Assembly: GCF_009002475.1 (NCBI RefSeq) | Contig: NZ_AP019860.1 | Coordinates: 9,049,547-9,113,546 of the forward strand | DNA: 64,000 nucleotides | Origin: Candidatus Uabimicrobium amorphum | Lineage (GTDB): Bacteria > Planctomycetota > Uabimicrobiia > Uabimicrobiales > Uabimicrobiaceae | Reading direction: 5' to 3' | In this document: in pieces, positions 9,291-18,541 of the stretch | Numbering within the stretch: the stretch's first letter is position 1 | Layout of the letters: every line of letters starts with the position of its first letter | Position numbers and translations under genes: made by a program | The notes under the pieces: generated by a model | What the model saw: only the letters and a program-made list of their open reading frames with translations | Database searches by the model: none | What the model was told of the DNA's origin: nothing

Positions 9291-10877
9291 ATGATAGGTA
9301 GTAGTTTTGGAAAATATGAAATCATTTCTACTATTGGCAAAGGCTCTATGGGAGTGGTTTTTCACGCTAAAGATCCCGATGGCAAAGAAGTGGCTTTAAA
9401 ATTAATTTCTAGCAATGAAAATGAGCACGAAGATACTAGTGTTGCACGTTTGCGTTTTAATCGCGAGTCTCGATACGCAATGGAGTTACAACATCCAAAT
9501 ATCGTAAAGACATTTGACACCGGAGAAGTAGACAACACTTTGTATTTGGCTTGTGAACTTGTTGAAGGTGGCTCTCTGGAAGATGTGATCGCCAAAGGAA
9601 CTTTGTCGGAACTTGATTGCCTAAAAATAGGGCGTCAAGTACTAAGAGCTCTGGCAAAAATACACGAGTTTGGCTTGGTACATCGCGATATTAAACCAGG
9701 TAACATTTTGATCCATCGCGACGGAACAGTAAAACTTTCGGATTTAGGTTTAATACGCTCTACATCATCGGACCGTACAATGTTAACGCAACAAGACAAT
9801 GTTGTGGGGACGCCATACTACTTGGCTCCGGAGCAAATATACTCTCCTGAAGAAGTAGACATTCGTTGTGACTTATACGCCGTAGGTGTTATGATTTACG
9901 AATGTATGACCGGGAATCTTCCTTTTAACGCCGATGGATTGGTCGAAATTTTAAAACAACATCTTTACGCACCAGTTCCGCCAATTACCAATGTCGAAGT
10001 TCGTAAAGAAGTCTTTGATTTTTTATGCGAATTGATGGCAAAAAAACCACGTAAGAGACCAAGTTCTCCTAACAAAGCGCTGGCAAAAATTGAAAAACTT
10101 ATGTTGCATTATGGGAAAAATATCGAAGATGCGATTCCAGAATTGCGCAAGATAGATATGCAACGTGTGACATCGCGCATCAAAAAGTTGGAACTGATTG
10201 CGAATGTCAAAACGCGAATGCAGCAAGCGAAATTTTCGATATTCAATGGTCGAGAAGACTATACCATTTTTATTTATGGTGGGGGTGAGCTTTCGTTTGG
10301 ACGAAATTCGACGAAGGAGCAAGCCACACATGTCTGTTTGCGTTTGCGACCCGCAAAGGGCAATGAGGGTTCTACGCGTAAAATTTCAGGAAAACACTGC
10401 AAGCTGGTATCAAAAAACAACAAGAGTTATTTTGCGGACACGAACAGTACATATGGTACCACCGTTGATGGAGAAAAAGCGCAAGCCAATGCGATGATTG
10501 AATTGCAAAAACACCACCAAGTGAACATCGCCAAGGTATTGGATCTAAATATATATAGTATTCCGTCTCCTAACCTTGTTTACAGTGTCGAAAATGAAGG
10601 TCGTAGTTATCTTGCTCCGGCAATATTTGTGGAACGTCCCGATAACGGTGCTGAGCATTCTTATGCTCTTGTACCTGGAAGCTTTCGTTTGGGGATAGAT
10701 TCCAAAGGTAGACTTTATCCACAGAGCGATGGCATTATCGAAATTATATATATTAACAATACTTTATGGTTGCACAATCCTTCTAAAAGCCAGTGTTACG
10801 CTCTTTCTCCAGGAAAGTTTAGTATAGGTGATTCGCGAATTACGGTTTCCCACATAGATGCAGAGGATCAAAAGTAG
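9291..10877 (+). CDS. Soluble Ser/Thr protein kinase with C-terminal FHA domain
   Basis: 528 residues, no membrane helix. Kinase motifs: GKGSMG (16-21), VALK lysine (37), HRDIKPGN (131-138), DLG in place of DFG (151-153; the aspartate is kept), APEQ. A linker leads to an FHA domain at about 318-405 with FGRN, ISGKHCKL and the N-S-T-Y-G loop, the residues that bind phosphothreonine. The last 110 residues may be a second, worn FHA-like fold (GSFRLGID, SPGKFSIGD). A kinase tied to a phosphothreonine reader can bind phosphorylated partners, probably the kinases encoded on either side. It starts 13 bases after the TPR kinase, with TAAGGT as a weak binding site. Confidence 0.93.
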   Translation: MIGSSFGKYEIISTIGKGSMGVVFHAKDPDGKEVALKLISSNENEHEDTSVARLRFNRESRYAMELQHPNIVKTFDTGEVDNTLYLACELVEGGSLEDVIAKGTLSELDCLKIGRQVLRALAKIHEFGLVHRDIKPGNILIHRDGTVKLSDLGLIRSTSSDRTMLTQQDNVVGTPYYLAPEQIYSPEEVDIRCDLYAVGVMIYECMTGNLPFNADGLVEILKQHLYAPVPPITNVEVRKEVFDFLCELMAKKPRKRPSSPNKALAKIEKLMLHYGKNIEDAIPELRKIDMQRVTSRIKKLELIANVKTRMQQAKFSIFNGREDYTIFIYGGGELSFGRNSTKEQATHVCLRLRPAKGNEGSTRKISGKHCKLVSKNNKSYFADTNSTYGTTVDGEKAQANAMIELQKHHQVNIAKVLDLNIYSIPSPNLVYSVENEGRSYLAPAIFVERPDNGAEHSYALVPGSFRLGIDSKGRLYPQSDGIIEIIYINNTLWLHNPSKSQCYALSPGKFSIGDSRITVSHIDAEDQK

Positions 10878-10884
10878 GTGTATT

Positions 10885-13800
10885 ATGGATGAAAAAAGCT
10901 TTCGCAAAATATGGGAAGATATGGTATCGGAAGAATATCTTGATGGCAGTCGCTGCGATGCGACGTTTAAAGATTCTCATGAATTTTCATTATATGATAG
11001 TTTACAACTCAAGGACGATTCGGGAGAGCCTTTACCCATAGTGGTCGAAGAAGATATTTCTTATATGAGCCCGGATTGCGAAAGCACTCATCCTAAAGAT
11101 ACGTTGTCTGGTGTCACAGCGAATGAAGAAGTGGTCCAAGGCACACTGTCTGGACAAACGCTCAACGAACAACAACCACCAGGTACACTGTCTGGACAAA
11201 CGCTCAACGAACAACAACCAGGTACACTTTCTGGGCAAACTACTGACGACAATTTACGCGACGGAAATTTATCTATTCCTTCGCGGCGCAATGATTATGA
11301 AATATTTTTTGAGATAAATCGCGGTGGAATGGGTACGATTAGTTGCGGTCGACAAGCTAGTTTAAAAAGAGACATTGCCGTAAAACAAATCCTACCACAA
11401 AATCGTAATATTGCCTCACACCGGCAAAAGTTTATCTCGGAGGCTTTGGTCACAGCCTACCTCGACCATCCCAACATCGTTCCTGTGTACCAACTGAGCT
11501 ACGATGAGGAACAAAATGTTATCTTGTCGATGAAGCTGATTGATGGCGTATCGTGGAAGACGCTTCTACGTGAAAACAGTACCCAAGAAGAACGCAATGA
11601 TAAATTAATTGACAACATCAAAATACTTATCAACGTGTGTAATGCGGTTGCCTATGCCCATAACAAGGGAATTATCCACAACGACTTGAAACCCGACAAT
11701 ATCATGGTGGGAAAATTTGGTGAAGTTTTTGTGATGGACTGGGGTATATCCGTAGACATTAGCGATGAAAAAAAAGAACCAAGAACACTTCACAAATCCG
11801 AGGTTGTGAAGCCAATGGGAACCCCAAGCTATATTCCGATAGAACTCGCAGAAGGACGAGGGTGTGATATTGGCCCCTGGACAGACGTGTATTTGTTGGG
11901 GGCCATTCTTTACGAGTTGATCACCGGGCGTCCACCTCATTATCAAGAAACAGTATGGTTGTCTCTCATTTCATGCCGCGAAGGGTTGTTACCGAAATTT
12001 GATGATGATATATCAGAAGAGTTGCAGGGAATTTGTTATAAAGCTTTAAGTAAAAACAAAGAATCGCGTTACCAAAGTATCCAAGAGTTCCAAAGAGCCA
12101 TCGAAGATTACTTGAAGCACCGCGAAAGTATTGCCATCGAAGAAAAAGCGCGGTTTGTTTTGCAAAAATGTCAAAACAATGTCGAACACTTGATGAAAAA
12201 TCATGTAAAAATGCAAGAAACACAGCGCAACCGTTTGTATAGCGAGTTTGCACAAGCGGTGGCTTTTTTCGAGCAGGCGCAAATGCTATGGCGTGGAAAT
12301 TATCCCGCGCATCGCGGAGAATTGCAGGCGCGGAGCTTGTACGCTGATTTTGCTTTATTAAATGGGGACATTGGTTTGGCGGAAGCCCAAGCGGAATTGC
12401 TAAAGGTAAGCAACCACTCGCAGGCGTCTACTACTCTGGGAAAAGTGCAAAAAGCCAAAAAAAATCTCCATAAACACCAAAAACGTTATAGTCGTTTACG
12501 TCACATGCTTTTAGGGGCAATCGTTCTTATTATCGTGGGGTTGACACTATTTACCTTGTCTTTGCAAGAAGAGAAAAAGCGTACGGAGATTCAAACTGCG
12601 GAAGCAGCACGGCAGCGCGAACATGCGTACTATCGTCGTAACGAGGCAATTAATCGCGAAAATGAAGCAAAGCGTGCCAAAGAAAAGGCCGAAGGATATG
12701 CTTTAGCCTTGGAAAAACAAAAGAAAAAAGTTGTCGAAGAGGCACAACAAGCCAAAGAAACACTTGCACAAATTGCATTACAAAAAGCCAACGAGGCTTA
12801 CGAAGATGCGCAGTGGAAAAATTGCGGTGTGTATGCGGGGATTGGTTTGGATTTGATTAAGGATTTTTCCGAAAACACAAGTGCAAATTTGCGTCGCAAA
12901 AATCGCAGTTTTATTCGCCTAGCATTGCAAAAAGAAAATTTGATTTGGAAAACAAATCCTGGGTATGGAAATTATATCCACAAAATGTTGTGTATTGATG
13001 AGGATGACTTACTGATTACTGCCGCGAACGATAAAGAGATTCGCGTGTGGAGTACTGTTACGGGTAAACAAAGTTTTTCTCTTTCGGGACATGCCGCAGC
13101 GATTCGCAACATTGTGCATGATAAGAATATACTAGTTTCTGCGTCTGAGGACAAAACAATACGTTTGTGGAATTTACAAACGCGTAAACAAATCCAAAGT
13201 ATATATTGTGACACTTTTGCGGTAAATTGTATGGCATATGACGGGGATACTTTGGTCGTTGGTGGTCAAGGTGAAATTATTATTTTTCGGCCAAAAAATG
13301 GTATTTTTCAGATATGGCGACGCGTGAAGCTGCAGGCAAATATTACGGTCAAAGATATGAAATTCCTAAGTAGTAAACTACTACTTGTCGCGTATAAAAG
13401 TGGCATGTACTTAGATATCTCTACAGGGGATATCGTTCGCAAGTTTACAAGCCTTCGCGAGGTAAAATTAACGGCGGTAAGCCCGAAGAGAACCGTTCTA
13501 GCTATGGCAAACGACGCGCATATTGTTTTGTACAAAAACAACGGTACACCTATTCAAAAAATTAGCATTTCGTCGCCGATCACTGATTTGGTGTTCATTC
13601 CCAACAACATACTGTTTTCGAGCCACAAAAACGGAATGGTCAATAATTGGGACTTATCTAAAAATTCACGGGAAAAAATTACCCACAACGCGGCAATTAT
13701 TGGAATGGCATACCATCAAAAAGCGCAAACTCTTTTCGTGAGCACCCAAGATCGGTATGTTCATGTATGGAACGATGGTAAGAGAAAATCGCATCTCCCC

Positions 13801-16791
13801 ATCCACACCAAAGAGATCACATCGGTCGCATTTAACTTTCGTGGAGATTTAGCCGCATCTTCTGCAAAAGACAACACCATTCGCATTTGGAATACTAGTA
13901 CTGGAAAACAAGTTCGCGAGATCTCAGCGCACAAAGACACTATCGCCGACGTTGCTTTTCATCCACAAAAGAATTTACTTGCGTCGGCGTCATTTGACCG
14001 CAAGGTAAAACTTTGGGACCTCGAAAATGATAGTAGTGTAGCACTGTATGGACATAATGATGACATAACACAAGTTGCCGTACACCCGAAAGGTGCTGTT
14101 TTTGCTTCTGGCTCTAAGGACAGCGATATTTGCATTTGGCAAATTCCCTCGGGCAATCAACAAGCCGTACTCTCCGGTCATGATAAGGCGATCACCGCTT
14201 TGGCATATAACAATGACGGTAGTATGCTTGCATCTGGTGGTGAAGACAATGCGGTGTGTGTTTGGCAGGGAAACAAACTACGTTTCGTTTTACGCGAACA
14301 CACAGGAAAAATTAACAAACTACTCTTTCATCCGCAAAAGAGTTTACTGGCATCCGCCGCAGATGACAATCGTGTTTGTTTGTGGGACGCGAAGCAAGGA
14401 AAGCTTCTCGCAGTATTTGCGGCACATCGCGCACCGGTGATTTCTTTATTTTTCTTTGCAAATAAGCCGTTCTTGTTCAGCGGTGGTAAGGATAAAAAAA
14501 TTGCGTTGTGGAATTTGCAGAGCAAAAAGTTGGTAAAACTATACCGTAAACATCGCGCCTGGGTAACAGATTTAAAGGGAAATTTTAATAAGCGAATTTG
14601 TGTTTCTACTTCCTCTGACTACAATGCCATTATGTGGAATGATCGTTTTCAAGAACAAAAGCGATTTTCCCATAGTTCGGACATAAGTGCGATTGATTTT
14701 CACGACAAACGTACGATGTTTGCCACATCTGCGGGAAGTAATGTTTATATCTGGGATTTTAACGGAACGCGTATTTTTAAATTTCAAGGTCATCGTTCCT
14801 GGGTAAAAGGGGTCGCATTTCGTCCACAAACAGAAGAATTGGCCTCTTGTTCTTCGGACAAAAGCATTTGTATATGGAATTGTAACTCGGGACGAAAAAT
14901 CAAACAATTCAAACAACACGATAGCGATGTCAACGGCGTTTTTTACACCAAGGGCGGGCGCTATTTAATTTCATTCTCCAAGAGTGATCTCATTATTTGG
15001 GATGCGCAACAAAAGCGTCTACTTACTAAAATTATTTCTGGGCACACAGATAAGATCAACGACATTTGCTTTAGCCCGGATGGCAAGGAACTGGCCTCTG
15101 TCTCTGACGACGGGCTTGTGAAAATTTGGAATATTAACACCAAAAAAGTGACCGCGGAATTTGAAGGGCACAATTCAGGTATTGAATCGGTTCACTATAG
15201 TCCGAAGGGAAAATATTTAGCGACAGCGTCTAGTGATAAGACGATTCGCATTTGGGATGTAGAAAAAGGAAAAGCAACGTGGATGTTGTTCGGTAATGAT
15301 GGTCACAAAGACGTTGTTCACAAAGTGTGCTACAATGGGATTGGAAATGCGGTCGCCACCGCGTCTAGAGATGGTGTCATTAAGATATGGAATATCGCAA
15401 CCGGTAAGGCATACATCACAATTGACGATATGAAGAACGTTCAGAGTTTACAGTACACTAAAGACGACCAAATGCTCATTATTGCACTGGAGAATAATAT
15501 CCAACTTTGGGACATTGCCACGGGGGCACCCGTGGAAATTTTAACGGGACATACCGATTTTGTAACAGATATTGCGTATAGCCCTGATGGAAAAAAATTA
15601 CTTTCTGGATCAAAGGATAAAACGCTGCGCTTATGGACAATTCCCGCGCAACCTCAAATTACTTTGCGTAGAGGATATAAAAACCAAAAAATCCATGATA
15701 TTGCGTATCATCCCCAAGGAAAGTTGTTTACGACACTTAGTCATGACCATATTCATATTTGGAATCACAAAGACTCACGCCCCATTCGCGTGAAAAAACG
15801 CCGCAATGCAAAAATGTCTAAGGTTGTTTTTAGCTACAACGGAGAAGAAATCGCTTCGGCGAGTGAAGATGGAAAGATTATCTTGTGGGATAGTGGTAGT
15901 CTTGACCCTCTATACTCATTCGCAACGCAGTCAAAGCACATTACTCAAATACAGTACAATAGTGACGCCAGTATTTTAGCATCGAGCTCTGTAGACACAA
16001 GCATAAATTTATGGAGTATTGAACGCGCCACAAGTAAAATACGCCATAAAAAAATAATGCAGTTTGATGCACACCTTGCCAAGGTAAATTCGATTACATT
16101 TCATCCAAACGATCAAATTCTCGCCTCCGCCTCTGAGGATAACACGATTCGTCTTTGGGATACGAAAAACAATGAACAATTAAAAGTCATCTCGCGGCAT
16201 AAAGCGGCAGTAAACTTTGTGGTGTTTAGCGCTAGTGGAGAATTTTTAGCCTCCGCGTCTGATGATAGAACTATTCGCATTTGGGATACCTCGGATTGGA
16301 AACAACTTTATGTGCTAAGAGAACATTCGCAGCCCATCGTTTCTCTTATGTTTCGCGGTAACTCCCTTATTTCAACGGCGGCAGATAACACTATATTGTT
16401 GTGGGATGTCATTACCGGCAAACTCGTGTCGCGTTTTCAGCACTCAAGTTCTGAGATCACCGGCATGGCGTTTCGCCCTGATGGGAAGGGTTTTATTTCG
16501 ACATCCGCAGATGCCACTATTCGCATCTGGGAGCTAGAGCAGGCGGTTAAGAGAAGCACATCCCTTGACAGCATGCCAACATGGTTTCGCAATATTATCG
16601 ATGGCCATTCTGAGGAAGTGAAACCGCGCAAATCCTCGTTTGATTTACGTTCCGATATACCTGGATACTTGTTAGAAGTTGCCATTTCTACTGATCCGCG
16701 TATTGTCACCGAAAATTTGTTTGATACTAAGACAACATCTACATTTGCGGTGAAGAATCTCGCACCTATTACTCTTTTTGAAATGAAATAA
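10885..16791 (+). CDS. Giant Ser/Thr kinase with about 29 WD40 units
   Basis: 1968 residues from ATG 10885, which has an AGGTG site 5 bases after the upstream stop; a frame from 10858 would overlap. Near residues 70-130 sit four copies of a 14-residue T-L-S-G-x-T repeat. The kinase domain has a glycine loop RGGMG (about 145), lysine in IAVKQ (167), HND in place of HRD (265-267) and DWG in place of DFG (285-287). A helical stretch and one membrane helix (about 541-560) lead to a charged coiled coil, then about 29 WD40 units from about 690 to 1885, most ending in I-x-[IL]-W. That is enough for four seven-bladed propellers. The propellers should lie outside the cytoplasm as a large docking surface. 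Kinase activity is likely, but the lost HRD arginine suggests it needs no activation-loop phosphorylation. Confidence 0.93.
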   Translation: MDEKSFRKIWEDMVSEEYLDGSRCDATFKDSHEFSLYDSLQLKDDSGEPLPIVVEEDISYMSPDCESTHPKDTLSGVTANEEVVQGTLSGQTLNEQQPPGTLSGQTLNEQQPGTLSGQTTDDNLRDGNLSIPSRRNDYEIFFEINRGGMGTISCGRQASLKRDIAVKQILPQNRNIASHRQKFISEALVTAYLDHPNIVPVYQLSYDEEQNVILSMKLIDGVSWKTLLRENSTQEERNDKLIDNIKILINVCNAVAYAHNKGIIHNDLKPDNIMVGKFGEVFVMDWGISVDISDEKKEPRTLHKSEVVKPMGTPSYIPIELAEGRGCDIGPWTDVYLLGAILYELITGRPPHYQETVWLSLISCREGLLPKFDDDISEELQGICYKALSKNKESRYQSIQEFQRAIEDYLKHRESIAIEEKARFVLQKCQNNVEHLMKNHVKMQETQRNRLYSEFAQAVAFFEQAQMLWRGNYPAHRGELQARSLYADFALLNGDIGLAEAQAELLKVSNHSQASTTLGKVQKAKKNLHKHQKRYSRLRHMLLGAIVLIIVGLTLFTLSLQEEKKRTEIQTAEAARQREHAYYRRNEAINRENEAKRAKEKAEGYALALEKQKKKVVEEAQQAKETLAQIALQKANEAYEDAQWKNCGVYAGIGLDLIKDFSENTSANLRRKNRSFIRLALQKENLIWKTNPGYGNYIHKMLCIDEDDLLITAANDKEIRVWSTVTGKQSFSLSGHAAAIRNIVHDKNILVSASEDKTIRLWNLQTRKQIQSIYCDTFAVNCMAYDGDTLVVGGQGEIIIFRPKNGIFQIWRRVKLQANITVKDMKFLSSKLLLVAYKSGMYLDISTGDIVRKFTSLREVKLTAVSPKRTVLAMANDAHIVLYKNNGTPIQKISISSPITDLVFIPNNILFSSHKNGMVNNWDLSKNSREKITHNAAIIGMAYHQKAQTLFVSTQDRYVHVWNDGKRKSHLPIHTKEITSVAFNFRGDLAASSAKDNTIRIWNTSTGKQVREISAHKDTIADVAFHPQKNLLASASFDRKVKLWDLENDSSVALYGHNDDITQVAVHPKGAVFASGSKDSDICIWQIPSGNQQAVLSGHDKAITALAYNNDGSMLASGGEDNAVCVWQGNKLRFVLREHTGKINKLLFHPQKSLLASAADDNRVCLWDAKQGKLLAVFAAHRAPVISLFFFANKPFLFSGGKDKKIALWNLQSKKLVKLYRKHRAWVTDLKGNFNKRICVSTSSDYNAIMWNDRFQEQKRFSHSSDISAIDFHDKRTMFATSAGSNVYIWDFNGTRIFKFQGHRSWVKGVAFRPQTEELASCSSDKSICIWNCNSGRKIKQFKQHDSDVNGVFYTKGGRYLISFSKSDLIIWDAQQKRLLTKIISGHTDKINDICFSPDGKELASVSDDGLVKIWNINTKKVTAEFEGHNSGIESVHYSPKGKYLATASSDKTIRIWDVEKGKATWMLFGNDGHKDVVHKVCYNGIGNAVATASRDGVIKIWNIATGKAYITIDDMKNVQSLQYTKDDQMLIIALENNIQLWDIATGAPVEILTGHTDFVTDIAYSPDGKKLLSGSKDKTLRLWTIPAQPQITLRRGYKNQKIHDIAYHPQGKLFTTLSHDHIHIWNHKDSRPIRVKKRRNAKMSKVVFSYNGEEIASASEDGKIILWDSGSLDPLYSFATQSKHITQIQYNSDASILASSSVDTSINLWSIERATSKIRHKKIMQFDAHLAKVNSITFHPNDQILASASEDNTIRLWDTKNNEQLKVISRHKAAVNFVVFSASGEFLASASDDRTIRIWDTSDWKQLYVLREHSQPIVSLMFRGNSLISTAADNTILLWDVITGKLVSRFQHSSSEITGMAFRPDGKGFISTSADATIRIWELEQAVKRSTSLDSMPTWFRNIIDGHSEEVKPRKSSFDLRSDIPGYLLEVAISTDPRIVTENLFDTKTTSTFAVKNLAPITLFEMK
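11143..11220 (+). repeat. Two identical 36-base direct repeats
   Basis: Bases 11143-11178 and 11185-11220 are identical and encode T-L-S-G-Q-T-L-N-E-Q-Q-P. Diverged copies flank them (about 11101 and 11224), giving four protein repeats of about 14 residues before the kinase domain. The identical pair points to a recent duplication or slippage. Confidence 0.9.
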
Positions 16792-17450
16792 TGGACCTAT
16801 TATTTTTATTTCCTACCACCAATGAACTACAAGCGATTTATTCCTCGCATAAAAGTGGCGTTATTTATGAGGTCTCTGATTTTTATTGCACATGCTTTGG
16901 TGTAGGTAAACAAAACATTATCCCTTGTGAATTTCCAGTTGTTGTTGGTTATGGAGGAGCTTTGTCTCCTGAATTAAAAACAGGAGATATTGTGGTGAGT
17001 AGTCATTTTATGCACAATGATAAAGAGATTACCTGCAAAAAACACACTGATTTCGCCACACAGTTCGTTGCTCATCTCAACAAAGAAGGAATTTGTGCAT
17101 ATCATCAAAGCGTATATACCGCAGACAGAGTCATTGCCGCACAAAGTGAAAAGACAAGGCTTTATGAGAAAGGTGCATGGGTTGTTGATATGGAAGGTTT
17201 TTGGCTAGCGGAGCAGTCGCAAGATCTACTTTCCATTCGCGTGGTTCTTGATACCTTCGCTATGCGTTTGCCCGATTTAACACATACCTTAAAAGCAAAC
17301 GGGGAGATTTCTCTGGCAAATACACTCAAACATTTGCTAAAATATCCTCATCATATAGTTTCACTTCTTAAGATATTTTACCTTACGAAGAAGATAAAAC
17401 CGATTCTGAAGAAATGTTGCTTTTCCTTGGCGACATTTAGGAGGTCTTAA
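16791..17450 (+). CDS. Nucleoside phosphorylase-fold protein (HpnG/MTA nucleosidase-like)
   Basis: 219 residues. The segment VVGYGGALSPELKTGDIVVS and the later VVDMEGFWLAE match the glycine-rich strand and the substrate-binding Met-Glu of the PNP/UDP phosphorylase superfamily, nearest in style to short HpnG-like nucleosidases. Such enzymes cleave N-glycosidic bonds of nucleosides; the substrate here is unknown. The last 45 residues are basic and hydrophobic (LLKIFYLTKKIKPILKKCC) and may sit at the membrane. Start and stop overlap both neighbours by one base (TAATG), so it is translated with the WD40 kinase and the carboxypeptidase. No hopanoid genes are nearby. Phosphorylase-fold domains are also known as effectors in bacterial conflict systems. 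Confidence 0.75.
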   Translation: MDLLFLFPTTNELQAIYSSHKSGVIYEVSDFYCTCFGVGKQNIIPCEFPVVVGYGGALSPELKTGDIVVSSHFMHNDKEITCKKHTDFATQFVAHLNKEGICAYHQSVYTADRVIAAQSEKTRLYEKGAWVVDMEGFWLAEQSQDLLSIRVVLDTFAMRLPDLTHTLKANGEISLANTLKHLLKYPHHIVSLLKIFYLTKKIKPILKKCCFSLATFRRS

Positions 17451-18391
17451 TGAGACATTTATTTATTGCTTTGATTCTCTGTGCAAGTGTTTGGAGTGCA
17501 GAGTATGATAAGATCATTAATAGTTTGACAAACTTAGTTGACAACAACTCTGAGATCGCACAGTGGATGGATATTGGAAAGAACGACCAAGGCCAAGATA
17601 TCCGCGGCGTAAAAATTGAAAATGCTACGTTTAAAGTTGACGAAGAGAAAAAAAACTATTTGTTAGTTGGTACTCACCACGGAAACGAACGCCAAAGTGC
17701 TTATTTGTGCGTAGAAGCAGCAGAACAAATGGTAAAGATTCTTAAAAATCGTAACCATGAGCATTACGCGAGATTATCTGCTTCTGTCATCTATGTAGTA
17801 CCTGTACTTAACATCGGTGGTTTTAACGCCTACAGTCGTGCAGAACGCGATAAAAACGGATACTCTCACGATCCAAATCGCGACTATCCTGATCCGTGTG
17901 ATAGCAACTCATACTTCAAATTAATGAGTACACAAAATATTGCGAACTTTGTAGAAAGAAACAATATTTTGGGTGCCGTAACCGTTCACGGTTACATCGG
18001 AACTTTTACTTACCCATGGGGAATGTACACCAAAAAAACCAAAACCGCAGATCATAAAATCTACGACATGATCGGTAAAGAATGTTGCAAGATCAACAAC
18101 TATCGTACCGGTACACACGCAGATGTGATTTATCCCGCGACTGGTGCATTTGAAGATTGGTGCTACAACGCTCACGGTATCTGGACTATGTTGTTAGAAC
18201 TTGCACACTCTGCTAATTTAGCAAAAGACGCAGAAGCGGTAATCAAGTTTTTTACACTAGTTCCTGGTGAACGTTCTAAGAGCCACAAACATCCCGGCAA
18301 AAACTGCAATATGGTCAATGTACGCAGCAATCGCAGCCGTTGCGACCTTCTAGAAGAGCAACAAAAGCAATTGTTAGAACAAAAGAAATAG
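17450..18391 (+). CDS. Secreted M14-family zinc carboxypeptidase
   Basis: 313 residues with a signal peptide (MRHLFIALILCASVWSA). M14 features are present: THHGNE (75-80), giving zinc ligands His77 and Glu80; SHDPNRDYPDP with the substrate-binding Asn-Arg; VTVHGY with the third zinc-ligand histidine; and MLLELAHS with the general-base glutamate. It should trim C-terminal residues from peptides, possibly peptidoglycan stems, outside the cytoplasmic membrane. It shares a TAATG junction with the gene before and is the last gene of the run that began at 5189; a strong terminator follows 22 bases after the stop. The enzyme class is solid, the substrate unknown. Confidence 0.88.
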   Translation: MRHLFIALILCASVWSAEYDKIINSLTNLVDNNSEIAQWMDIGKNDQGQDIRGVKIENATFKVDEEKKNYLLVGTHHGNERQSAYLCVEAAEQMVKILKNRNHEHYARLSASVIYVVPVLNIGGFNAYSRAERDKNGYSHDPNRDYPDPCDSNSYFKLMSTQNIANFVERNNILGAVTVHGYIGTFTYPWGMYTKKTKTADHKIYDMIGKECCKINNYRTGTHADVIYPATGAFEDWCYNAHGIWTMLLELAHSANLAKDAEAVIKFFTLVPGERSKSHKHPGKNCNMVNVRSNRSRCDLLEEQQKQLLEQKK

Positions 18392-18413
18392 TTCTAGACG
18401 TCTTTTCGATTAT

Positions 18414-18453
18414 AAAAGCACTCTATCATTACAATTGGTAGAGTGCTTTTTTT
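18414..18453 (+). terminator. Intrinsic terminator of the kinase/phosphorylase/peptidase operon
   Basis: A 14-bp stem (18414-18427 with 18437-18450, one G-T pair) with a 9-base loop, followed by a run of seven Ts. It lies directly after the carboxypeptidase stop. Confidence 0.9.
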
Positions 18454-18491
18454 GTGTAGCTAGGGACAACGGGAATCGTGGTGAAATGTAG

Positions 18492-18512
18492 GGGCGGACC
18501 TAGTGTCCGCCC
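18492..18512. repeat. Small GC-rich inverted repeat (REP-like)
   Basis: GGGCGGA and TCCGCCC flank a 7-base loop in an otherwise AT-rich intergenic stretch; the surrounding GTAGGGGCGGA...TCCGCCCGTCC wording recalls dispersed REP-type sequences known from other bacteria. Too short to be a gene. Confidence 0.5.
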
Positions 18513-18541
18513 GTCCTTCGAATACAGGTGAATGCACGTTT

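Noticed and set aside
16791..17450. Hopanoid biosynthesis gene hpnG
   Set aside because: The fold is similar, but no squalene or hopanoid genes are present, so the name is not justified.
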